Translations under genes and position numbers: made by a program | Notes under the pieces: model-generated | What the model was told of the DNA's origin: nothing | The model's database searches: none | The model's input: the letters and a program-made list of their open reading frames with translations, nothing else | In this document: positions 9,876 through 18,300 of the stretch, piece by piece | How the letters are laid out: each line of letters begins with the position of its first letter | How positions within the stretch are numbered: position 1 is the first letter of the stretch | Assembly: GCA_021786095.1 (NCBI GenBank) | Contig: JAJYNX010000071.1 | Location: 1 to 64,000, forward strand | DNA from: Actinomycetes bacterium | GTDB taxonomy: Bacteria > Actinomycetota > Acidimicrobiia > Acidimicrobiales > RAAP-2 | Length of the DNA: 64,000 nucleotides | Direction: 5' to 3'

Positions 9876-11159
9876 ATGACGTTGCGTGAGGATTGGCGTT
9901 TTCGGGGCCTGGTAGCCCAGATCACCAACGACGCCGTCCTGGACCGGCTGGAACGTGGTGGGGTCAGTGCCTACATCGGCTTCGATCCCACGGGTCCCTC
10001 ACTGCACCTGGGGCACCTAGTCCCGCTGTGCAACCTGCGCCGTCTCCAGTTGGCGGGAAACCGCCCCATCGCGCTGGCTGGCGGCGGCACGGGGCTCATC
10101 GGCGACCCGAGTTTCAAGGACGTGGAGCGACCGCTGCTGTCCGTCGAGCAGATCGAAGCCAACGTGGGCTCCATCGGCGAGCAGATGAGTCGCTTCTTGG
10201 ACTTCTCCGCACAGGCCGGTCCGTCGCGGGCTCTGCTGCTCAACAACGCGACCTGGCTAACGACGGTGACACTGACCGACTTCCTGCGCGACGTCGGCAA
10301 GCACTTCACGGTCAACCAGATGATCGCCAAGGAGTCGGTGCGCTCGCGGCTGGATCGCGACGACGTCGGACTGTCGTTCACGGAGTTCTCGTACATGCTG
10401 TTGCAGGCCTACGACTTCTTGCGGCTGCACCTCGACTACGACTGCACCCTGCAACTGGGCGGGTCGGACCAGTGGGGCAACATCACGGTGGGCACGGAGC
10501 TGGTGCGCAAGGTGACCGGCGACGTGGTCGACGGCGTGACCGTGCCGCTGCTGTTACGTGCCGACGGCAAGAAGTTCGGCAAGTCCGAGGGTGGCAACGA
10601 GCGCGTCTGGCTCGACGCGACGATGACGACCCCCTACGCGATGTACCAGTATCTGCTCAACACCGACGACGTCCTCGCGCCGCAGCTCCTGCGCTACGTG
10701 ACGTTCCTGGATCACGCGACAATTGCCGAGCTCGACGAGTCGCTGCGCACGGCACCCCAGGAGCGTCGGGCGCAGCGCGCCCTGGCCACGGAGGTGGTGT
10801 CGCTGGTCCACGGAGAGCAGGCGGCCCAGCACGCGCAGCGCGCCGGTGCGGCGCTGTTCAGCGACGCGATCGGGGAACTGGACGAGGCCACGTTGCTGCA
10901 GGTGGTGGCGGACGCGCCGTCGTCGTCGATCAGCCGCGGTGAGCTCTCCGAGGGGATGGACCCGGTGGACCTGGTCGTACGCTGCTCGCTGGCCTCGTCG
11001 CGCGGAGAGGCGCGGCGATTCCTCGAGCAGGGCGGCGTGTACGTCAACAACGCTCGACTGGGGGCGGAGGACCGTGTGGACCTGCGCCGGACGCTGCACG
11101 ACCGCTACCTCGTGGTGCGACGGGGGCGTCGTCAGATGCACCTCGTGGTCGTTCGGTGA
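9876..11159 (+). CDS. tyrS: Tyrosyl-tRNA synthetase
   Basis: GFDPTGPSLHLGHLVPL (HIGH), GGSDQWGNI, KFGKSEGG (KMSKS-equivalent), C-terminal S4 domain. Confidence 0.95.
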   Translation: MTLREDWRFRGLVAQITNDAVLDRLERGGVSAYIGFDPTGPSLHLGHLVPLCNLRRLQLAGNRPIALAGGGTGLIGDPSFKDVERPLLSVEQIEANVGSIGEQMSRFLDFSAQAGPSRALLLNNATWLTTVTLTDFLRDVGKHFTVNQMIAKESVRSRLDRDDVGLSFTEFSYMLLQAYDFLRLHLDYDCTLQLGGSDQWGNITVGTELVRKVTGDVVDGVTVPLLLRADGKKFGKSEGGNERVWLDATMTTPYAMYQYLLNTDDVLAPQLLRYVTFLDHATIAELDESLRTAPQERRAQRALATEVVSLVHGEQAAQHAQRAGAALFSDAIGELDEATLLQVVADAPSSSISRGELSEGMDPVDLVVRCSLASSRGEARRFLEQGGVYVNNARLGAEDRVDLRRTLHDRYLVVRRGRRQMHLVVVR

Positions 11160-11587
11160 TTCGACGCATTGGCGTACTGGTCGCCGCGGGTCTGCTGCTC
11201 AGTGCGTGCGGCTCGACCAGTGCCACGAACGCGCTGCGCCAGTGGTCACGCCAGAGTGCCTTCACCTCCGCGCTCGCGACGGTGCGCGGTGACGCGCGTC
11301 GTGCGGTCGGGGAGTTGCGCGCGCCTTCGTCGAGTCCGAGTGTGCTGCACACCGTGTGCGCCGTGCTGGCCTTCGACGTCGAGCAGGCGCAGGCGTCGCT
11401 GCCGACTCCCGACTCCCAGACGACCAATCTCCTGTCACGGGCGTACTCGCGGTTCTTGATTGGCGCCAACCAGTGCTACCAGGCCAGCACACCGTCGCGC
11501 TCGCTCGCGGTGGCGTCCCTGGAGCAGGCCGGGGCGACCTTGGCCGAGGCCGCGGCGCGCGTGCGCGCCTCGACCGGTGGGCCCTAG
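11156..11587 (+). CDS. Hypothetical lipoprotein
   Basis: Lipobox LLLSAC after basic N-terminus; GTG overlaps tyrS stop. Confidence 0.65.
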   Translation: MIRRIGVLVAAGLLLSACGSTSATNALRQWSRQSAFTSALATVRGDARRAVGELRAPSSSPSVLHTVCAVLAFDVEQAQASLPTPDSQTTNLLSRAYSRFLIGANQCYQASTPSRSLAVASLEQAGATLAEAAARVRASTGGP

Positions 11588-11805
11588 GGGCGCGGACGCA
11601 GATCGATCTCGAGGCGCAGAATGCCATCCTCCAGCGACGCGACCGCGTCGCCCAGCATGGCGTAGTCCTGAAAGTCGATGCGGGCCGCCTCCAGGAAACG
11701 CTGGCGTTCGGGTCCCTCGACCGGGGGCAGACCCCGTCGTTTTACCGCTTCAGCGCGCTCGCGGAAGCGCAGGACCATCTGTTGGGGGTCGAAGTCGTCG
11801 CTCAC
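11584..11805 (-). CDS. Conserved small hypothetical protein
   Basis: 73-aa ORF, GTG start preceded at -12 by TAGCAT on the minus strand. Confidence 0.6.
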   Translation of the reverse strand: MSDDFDPQQMVLRFRERAEAVKRRGLPPVEGPERQRFLEAARIDFQDYAMLGDAVASLEDGILRLEIDLRPRP

Positions 11806-11923
11806 GAGATGATGCTAGGTGCTCGGCTCCACGACGCGTCGTAGTTGGTAGGATGGACTCGCAGAACGGTGCCGAGCGCCGTGGTCGCCGTCGGTGTTGA
11901 CCCGCGACCAGTGAGGAGTTGAC

Positions 11924-12136
11924 GTGAAAAAAGGCCGCCATCGTCGGTTCGTTGAGGCTCGCGAACTAAAGCGTTCCACTGGTCCGCGCGCCACGACGTG
12001 CCCGGAGTGCGGCGCCGCGCCCGAGGACGTGCACGCGGAGTGGTGCCTCGCCGAGGAGGATCGCTTCGACGAGATCCTTGGTTCACTGCCTCGTCCGACC
12101 TTCCCCGAGGAGGATCCGCTGGCCGCCGAGGGCTAA
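11924..12136 (+). CDS. Small zinc-ribbon-like hypothetical protein
   Basis: ATG with SD gtgaggag; CPECG...C pattern. Confidence 0.6.
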   Translation: MKKGRHRRFVEARELKRSTGPRATTCPECGAAPEDVHAEWCLAEEDRFDEILGSLPRPTFPEEDPLAAEG

Positions 12137-12873
12137 TGGGATCGTCGTACGACGGGGTGAGCCAGACGGGTCGCGCGGGGCCGGGCGCCTCGCTCGTCGA
12201 GGTACGCCATGAGTCGGTCGTAGACGGGACGCCCCACCATCGCGACCAGTTCGTCGGCCATCGAGTCGGCGACCCGTTGGCGCCCGATGAAGGCCTCCGG
12301 CGCCTCGGTGCACCACCAGTGGAAGTCACTGCCGCCAGCACCCCAGTGCGAGCGGTCCCACTGCGTGATGGTGGTGGTCACGTGGCCGGCGTCGTCGACG
12401 GCCTCTTCACGGCGCAGGGGAAGTTGCCAGCACACCTCGGGCTTGAGCGGGATGTAGCTCTCGTCGTTGTCCATCGCCAGGACGTGTAGCGCGCACCCCG
12501 GGCCCCGGGCGAAGCCGGGTCGGTTGAGGAAGATGCAGGCACCCTGCACCAGGCGGGTGACGATCTCGCCGTTGCGCTTCACGCGGGTGGTTCCCCGGCG
12601 GCCCTTGGCCCGGAACTGCCACTGGTCGTCGCTCAGGCGGGTGGCGGCTTTCTCGACACGGCGCCGGTCCTTCTCGCTGCTGAAGTGGGCCCCGTAGCTA
12701 CAGCAACCCTGGGCGAGCTCGGGGGTTGGCTCGGTCAGCACGCCCTGGCAGCCGCGTCCGAAGATGCACGTCCAGTTGCTCTCCAGAAACGTCACGTCGA
12801 AGAGCCAGGTCCGATCGCGGCGCTCGTCGTCGAAACTGATCCACTCGTGGGCGTCGGGCGGCACGGAGGTCAC
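12133..12873 (-). CDS. Cys-rich conserved hypothetical protein
   Basis: Well-formed 246-aa ORF with many Cys/Trp (CIFGRGCQGVL, GCCSYGAHF, GPGCALH, CWQLP); GTG start with TAAGTT 13 nt upstream. Confidence 0.65.
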   Translation of the reverse strand: MTSVPPDAHEWISFDDERRDRTWLFDVTFLESNWTCIFGRGCQGVLTEPTPELAQGCCSYGAHFSSEKDRRRVEKAATRLSDDQWQFRAKGRRGTTRVKRNGEIVTRLVQGACIFLNRPGFARGPGCALHVLAMDNDESYIPLKPEVCWQLPLRREEAVDDAGHVTTTITQWDRSHWGAGGSDFHWWCTEAPEAFIGRQRVADSMADELVAMVGRPVYDRLMAYLDERGARPRATRLAHPVVRRSH

Positions 12874-12926
12874 GGGGAGAAACTTAGCGCGTCGAACTTC
12901 ATGTCTTCCCCTCTAGACTTTGGCCC

Positions 12927-13574
12927 GTGACGACACTCGAGACGTTCGACATTCTGACGCTCACGGACGAGGCGAAGGGAGTCGTTCTCGACGCCCTGGC
13001 CAACGAGGCCAACAGCGAGGGTCTCGCTCTCTACGTGGAGGTGACGGGTACACGGGGCGCCGGCTACGCCTACGACCTCTACTTCTCCGAGCGAGCCGAC
13101 GCGCCGGTGAACGCCACGGTCGGTCGTGTCGGCGAGCTGACGATCGTGATCCCGTCCGCCAGCGTGGAGCGTCTGCGCGGCAGTCGGTTGGAGTTCGCCG
13201 CCGACGGTGGCGGCGGACTGGTGCTGGTGAACCCGAACAGCCCGACGCCCGAGGAGATGAACCCCGGAGTCCCCGCGGAGATCCTGGCCTACGGCCTGGA
13301 CGGACCACTGGGCCAGTTCGCCATGACCGTGCTGGAGCAGCACGTGAACCCGTCGATCGCCTCCCACGGGGGGCGCGTCGACCTGGTGTCGCTCGACGAG
13401 GAGAAGAAGATCGCCTACGTGAAGTTGTCGGGCGGTTGCCAGGGTTGCGCGATGAGCCGCCTGACGCTGAGTGACGGGATCGAGGCCACGCTGCGCGACG
13501 CGATCCCGGATCTGCGCGACGTGGTGGACGTGACCGACCACGCGCTGGGCGTGAACCCGTTCTACTCGAGTTAG
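12927..13574 (+). CDS. nfuA: Fe-S biogenesis protein (HesB-like + NifU C-terminal domain)
   Basis: C-terminal HGGRVDLVSLDEEKKIAYVKLSGGCQGCAMSRLTL with CxxC. Confidence 0.85.
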   Translation: MTTLETFDILTLTDEAKGVVLDALANEANSEGLALYVEVTGTRGAGYAYDLYFSERADAPVNATVGRVGELTIVIPSASVERLRGSRLEFAADGGGGLVLVNPNSPTPEEMNPGVPAEILAYGLDGPLGQFAMTVLEQHVNPSIASHGGRVDLVSLDEEKKIAYVKLSGGCQGCAMSRLTLSDGIEATLRDAIPDLRDVVDVTDHALGVNPFYSS

Positions 13575-14103
13575 CGTCATCGGCCCCTCGCGGTACGAGC
13601 GTGTCGAGCGCTCTCGAACGGGCTCGGGTCGGGCGTCGAGAGTTCGTCCGCCGCGCAACGGGTGCGATCCACCTCACGGGGGTTCCCGGTTCGTGAGCTG
13701 ACTCGGACGTCGTCGCGCGTCGCCTCCGTTGGGTGAGGAGAACGGCTCGCACGTCGGCTGGCGGCTGATCGAGGCGTCTCGCCACTCACGGGGCCGAGAT
13801 CGCGGTGCGGGTGTCGCCGTCGTTCCGCGGGGGCGTCGGCGCATCTCTCGGGAGCTAGGACCTCTACCGACCCGCGACGCGTCACGGCGTCTCGGGGTGC
13901 GATCGGTCGGTCGGTCTCGAGCCACTGACCCGCGCCGCGTCGTTGGGAACGCGGACGTCTCCGGGGCGCGAGCGACGCGCCGTGGCGGACCGCGTCCGTT
14001 CGCCCGCGGTGGCCAGCTCACCAGGATCACGGGCCACCGGGTCGGCGCCGCCCGCCTCCACGCCACGGTGTCCCCGTGTCGACGTTGGCTCTACAATCGA
14101 GTG

Positions 14104-15294
14104 ATGTTACGCTTCCTGACCGCGGGCGAGAGCCACGGACCATCCCTCAGCGTCATCGTCGAGGGCTTGCCGGCGGGACTCGCGGTGTCGCTCGAGCAGG
14201 TGGGCGACGAGCTGGCGCGACGTCGCCTGGGTTTCGGTCGTGGGCCGCGCATGCGCTTCGAACGCGACGAGATCCGCCTGATCGGCGGCGTGCGCCACGG
14301 TCGCACCCTGGGCTCACCAGTCGCCGTCGAGGTCCTCAACTCCGAGTGGCCCAAATGGGTGGACGAGATGTCGGCCGCGCCCGGCGAGCCCTCGAGGCGG
14401 TTGACGGCGCCGCGGCCCGGCCACGCCGATCTCGCCGGGATGCAGAAGTACGGCTTCGACGACGCGCGCGACGTGCTGGAGCGGGCTAGCGCGCGCGAGA
14501 CGGCGGCGCGCGTGGTGGCCGGGGCGCTGGCCAAGCAGTTGCTCGGCGAGATCGGCGTGCGGGTGCTCAGCCACGTGGTGCGAATAGGGGCCGTCGTCAG
14601 CCCCGAGGGCCTGCGGCCCGCACCGGACGAGCTCGACGTCGTGGACGCCAGCGAGGTTCGCTGCCTGGATCCGGGTGCCGCCGAGGCCATGATCGCGGAG
14701 ATTCGCGCCGCCGCTAAGGAGGGTGACTCGCTCGGTGGGGTCGCGGAGGTCGTCGCCTACGGCGTTCCGGTGGGACTGGGCAGCTACGTGCACTGGGATC
14801 GCAAGCTCGACGGCTTGTTGGCCGGGGCTCTGATGAGCATCCAGGCCGTGAAGGGCGTCGAGATCGGCGACGGGTTCGCTCAGGCTGCGCAGCGCGGCAG
14901 TGTCGCGCACGACGCGATCGTGCGCGAGGACGAGCGTCGCGAGACGGGCGGCTACGCGCGGCGCAGTGACCACGCCGGGGGCATCGAGGGTGGCGTGTCC
15001 TCGGGTGCGCCCGTGATCGTGCGAGTGGCGATGAAGCCCCTGGCCACCCTCAATCGGCCCGTACTGGAGACGGTGGACGTCGCGACTGGCGCGTCGACCG
15101 TGTCGTTCAAGGAGCGCACCGACGTGACGGCCGTGCCCGCGATGGGGGTGGTGGCCGAGGCGATGACCGCGCTGGTCCTGGCGGTCGAGGCGCAGCGCAA
15201 GTTCGGCGGGGATAGCGTCGCGGAGTTCGTGCGCAACTACGAGACCTACGTCGACTCGCTGGGGCGCACTCTGTCGGGCGCGCGGGTGTCCTGA
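14104..15294 (+). CDS. aroC: Chorismate synthase
   Basis: LRFLTAGESHGPSLSVIVEGLPAG, GRGPRMRFERDE, RPGHADLAG, SARETAARVVAGALAK. Confidence 0.95.
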   Translation: MLRFLTAGESHGPSLSVIVEGLPAGLAVSLEQVGDELARRRLGFGRGPRMRFERDEIRLIGGVRHGRTLGSPVAVEVLNSEWPKWVDEMSAAPGEPSRRLTAPRPGHADLAGMQKYGFDDARDVLERASARETAARVVAGALAKQLLGEIGVRVLSHVVRIGAVVSPEGLRPAPDELDVVDASEVRCLDPGAAEAMIAEIRAAAKEGDSLGGVAEVVAYGVPVGLGSYVHWDRKLDGLLAGALMSIQAVKGVEIGDGFAQAAQRGSVAHDAIVREDERRETGGYARRSDHAGGIEGGVSSGAPVIVRVAMKPLATLNRPVLETVDVATGASTVSFKERTDVTAVPAMGVVAEAMTALVLAVEAQRKFGGDSVAEFVRNYETYVDSLGRTLSGARVS

Positions 15295-15801
15295 GTGGCT
15301 CGTCTCGTGCTCGTGGGCCTACCTGGCGTCGGGAAGTCGGCGGTGGCGCGCGCGTTGGCCGCGCGTTGGGCGTGCGACTGGCGCGACACCGATGACCTGG
15401 TCGAGGCGCGCGTGGGGGTTACGGTGGGCGAATTGCTGCGCACGCGCGGTGAGGGCGCTCTGCGCGACGTGGAGGTCGAGGTCTTGCGAACGGCGCTGGC
15501 GAGTGACGCCGTCGTGTCCACGGGTGGAGGTGTGGTGAGCCGTGACGAGGCGCGCGCTCTCTTGCGCGAGGAGCCGACGATCTGGCTCGACTGCGCCGAC
15601 GAGGTCGTCGCGTCGCGCGTGAGCGACGGCGACCGGCCGCTGCTGGGCGAGGACCCTCGCGCCGCTCTCGGAGAGCTGCGCGAACGCCGCGAGGCGTGGT
15701 ACCGCGAGGTGTCTCGCGAGCGCGTCGACGCCGCGAGCGAGCTCGATGAGGTCGTCGATGCCGTGATCGAGGTCAGCGGACGGGTGGCACCGTGCGGGTG
15801 A
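15295..15801 (+). CDS. aroK: Shikimate kinase
   Basis: P-loop GLPGVGKSAVARALA, WRDTDDLVE, STGGGVV. Confidence 0.93.
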   Translation: MARLVLVGLPGVGKSAVARALAARWACDWRDTDDLVEARVGVTVGELLRTRGEGALRDVEVEVLRTALASDAVVSTGGGVVSRDEARALLREEPTIWLDCADEVVASRVSDGDRPLLGEDPRAALGELRERREAWYREVSRERVDAASELDEVVDAVIEVSGRVAPCG

Positions 15802-16841
15802 CCGTTGACCTGGGCCATCGCGCGTACGACGTGGTGATGGGGGCGGGCGTACGACGAGATCTGGCGTCCCTGATCCAGGCGCGCGCACCGCGCGCGCGCG
15901 CGGCGGCGATCATCACCTCGGGCTCCCTGCGTCGCCAGCCGTGGTTCGACCTCGACACCGGGGTGGAGCAGCACGTCGTCGAGGTGCCCGAGGGCGAGGC
16001 GGCGAAGGACTGGACGGAGCTGGGTCGACTCTGCGAGTCGCTGGCCGAGTTGGGCCTGTCGCGCTACGACGTGGTGGTGGGCGTCGGCGGGGGCGCCGTG
16101 ACCGATGTCGCCGGACTGGCGGCCGCGCTCTACCAGCGCGGACTGGCGGTCGTGCACGTCCCGACGTCGCTCGTGGCCCAAGTCGACGCCGCCATCGGGG
16201 GCAAGACGGCCGTGAACCTGACGTCCGGCAAGAACCTGGTCGGCGCGTTCCATCAGCCCGTGGGCGTCCTCTGTGACACCGAGACCCTGACCACGCTCTC
16301 GGAGCGCGAGCGCATCGGTGGCCTGGGCGAGATCGCGAAGTGCTGGCTACTGGAGGACCGCCGGGCCGCGGACCTGGCGACGACGCCGCTGAGCAGCCTG
16401 GTGACGATGGCGGTGCAGCTGAAGGCGGGGCTGGTGATGCTCGACGAGCGTGACGGGAATCAGCGCGCACTGCTCAACTACGGTCACACGCTGGGTCACG
16501 CCCTCGAGCTGTTGGCCCTGGAGCGTGAGGCCGACGAGCTGCGTCACGGCGAGGCCGTGGCGATCGGGCTGGCCTACGCCGTACGGCTGGCCCACGCCCT
16601 CAGCCGTGTCGGGTCGCGCGAGGTGGCCAACCACGACCAGGTGCTGCGCGCACTGGGTCTGCCCGCCCGCCTGCCATCCTTCGCCTCGACCAACGCTCTG
16701 GTCACGGCGATGGGTCGCGACAAGAAGACGCACCACGACCTGACCTTCGTCCTTCCCGGCCCCACGGGTTTCGAGGTGGTGCGTCGCGTCGAGCCGCGCG
16801 TCGTCGCGGAGGTGCTCGACCAGTTCCGGGGTGAGTCGTGA
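15792..16841 (+). CDS. aroB: 3-dehydroquinate synthase
   Basis: VGVGGGAVTDVAG, PTSLVAQVDAAIGGKTAVNL, NYGHTLGHALE, GEAVAIG. Confidence 0.95.
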   Translation: MRVTVDLGHRAYDVVMGAGVRRDLASLIQARAPRARAAAIITSGSLRRQPWFDLDTGVEQHVVEVPEGEAAKDWTELGRLCESLAELGLSRYDVVVGVGGGAVTDVAGLAAALYQRGLAVVHVPTSLVAQVDAAIGGKTAVNLTSGKNLVGAFHQPVGVLCDTETLTTLSERERIGGLGEIAKCWLLEDRRAADLATTPLSSLVTMAVQLKAGLVMLDERDGNQRALLNYGHTLGHALELLALEREADELRHGEAVAIGLAYAVRLAHALSRVGSREVANHDQVLRALGLPARLPSFASTNALVTAMGRDKKTHHDLTFVLPGPTGFEVVRRVEPRVVAEVLDQFRGES

Positions 16842-17299
16842 CGCGTCAGGTCCTGCTCCTGTCGGGACCGAACCTTGACCGGCTGGGTACGCGCAGCCCG
16901 GAGATCTACGGCTCGGCAACGCTCGCCGAGCACGTCGCTCGGGCCAACGTCGTGGCCGCCGCGCACGACCTCGAGGTGCGACACCTGCAGTCGAACTTCG
17001 AGGGCGACCTGATCGAGGCCGTGCGCGACGCGACCGACTGCGTGGCGATCGTGATCAACGCCGGTGCTCTCACCCATACGTCGTGGGCGCTCGCCGACGC
17101 TCTGGCCGCCTTCGAGGGGGTCGTCGTCGAGGTGCACCTGTCGAATCCGGCCGCGCGCGAGCCCTTTCGCCACCTCAGCACCCTCGCGGGAGTCGCGGAC
17201 GGCTCGATCGCGGGCTTCGGTGGGCTGAGCTACGAGTTGGCTCTGGAGGCCGTGGCACGCCTCGTCGCTGACGGCGAGCCCTCGCCGCCCGCCGCCTAG
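16838..17299 (+). CDS. aroQ: 3-dehydroquinate dehydratase, type II
   Basis: LSGPNLDRLGTRSPEIYG, INAGALTHTS, EVHLSNPAARE. Confidence 0.94.
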   Translation: MTRQVLLLSGPNLDRLGTRSPEIYGSATLAEHVARANVVAAAHDLEVRHLQSNFEGDLIEAVRDATDCVAIVINAGALTHTSWALADALAAFEGVVVEVHLSNPAAREPFRHLSTLAGVADGSIAGFGGLSYELALEAVARLVADGEPSPPAA

Positions 17300-17332
17300 A
17301 ATGGGGCACCACTCGCGAAAGGCTTCGGGCAC

Positions 17333-17896
17333 ATGGCCGCCATCTCCAGCAACGACATAAAGAACGGCATCACGCTGAAGGTGGACGACGGGCTGTTCAC
17401 GGTGATCGAGTTCCAGCACGTCAAGCCGGGCAAGGGCGGCGCCTTCGTGCGGACCAAGTTGCGCAACGCGCGTACCGGCGCGGTCATCGAGCGTACCTAC
17501 CGGTCCGACGAGCGTCTCGAGCAGGCGATCATCGACAAGCGCGACGTGCAGTACCTGTACCGCGACGGCGACGACTACGTCTTCATGGACCAGTCGACGT
17601 ACGATCAGCTCTCGATGCCCGCCGCGAGCCTCGGCGAGGCGGCGAACTTTCTCGTCGAGACGGGCAAGGCCATGCTGGTCCTGCATGACGACGAGATCAT
17701 CGGTGTGGAGCTGCCGGCGTCGGTCGAGCTCACGATCACCGAGACCGAGCCGGGAGTCCAGGGTGACCGGGTCTCGGGGGCGCGTAAGCCCGCCACGCTG
17801 CAGACGGGCTACGTCGTCCAGGTTCCGCTCTTCGTAGGGCCGGGCGAGGTGATCAAGGTGGACACCCGCAGCGGTGAGTACATCACGCGCGCCTGA
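17333..17896 (+). CDS. efp: Elongation factor P
   Basis: ISSNDIKNGITLKVDDGLFTVIEFQHVKPGKGGAFVRTKLRN and C-terminal GEVIKVDTRSGEYITRA. Confidence 0.97.
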   Translation: MAAISSNDIKNGITLKVDDGLFTVIEFQHVKPGKGGAFVRTKLRNARTGAVIERTYRSDERLEQAIIDKRDVQYLYRDGDDYVFMDQSTYDQLSMPAASLGEAANFLVETGKAMLVLHDDEIIGVELPASVELTITETEPGVQGDRVSGARKPATLQTGYVVQVPLFVGPGEVIKVDTRSGEYITRA

Positions 17897-18294
17897 TGAG
17901 CGAGTTGGGTGCGAGGCGCCACCGCGCGCGCGAGCGCGCCCTCGAGATCCTCTACGAGGCGGCCATCAAGGAACGCCCGCTCGAGTCGGTGTTGGCCGCC
18001 CTGACGGTTGCCCCCGACGACTACGCCGTGGCGCTCGTGCGCGCCGCCGAGGCGTCCCGCGAGCGCGCCGACGTGCTCATCGAGCAGAACTCGCACGCCT
18101 GGGCGCTCGAGCGTCTCGCGCTGATCGATCACCTGATCATGCGTCTCGCCCTGGGGGAGTGGTGGAGTGACGGCGCGCCGCCCACAGCCGTGATCCTGGA
18201 CGAGGCGGTGGAGCTGGCCGTGACGTACTCGACCGACGGATCGGGCGCCTTCGTCAACGGCGTGCTGGCGGCGTGCGTCGCCGGGGGGCGCTGA
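17896..18294 (+). CDS. nusB: Transcription antitermination factor NusB
   Basis: ARERALEILYEA, ILDEAVELAVTYSTDGSGAFVNGVLAA. Confidence 0.9.
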   Translation: MSELGARRHRARERALEILYEAAIKERPLESVLAALTVAPDDYAVALVRAAEASRERADVLIEQNSHAWALERLALIDHLIMRLALGEWWSDGAPPTAVILDEAVELAVTYSTDGSGAFVNGVLAACVAGGR

Positions 18295-18300
18295 AGAGAC

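Noticed and set aside
13729-14103. N-terminal extension of the aroC ORF
   Set aside because: Chorismate synthase begins at MLRFLTAGESHG; upstream residues are Arg-rich and a promoter sits at 14092
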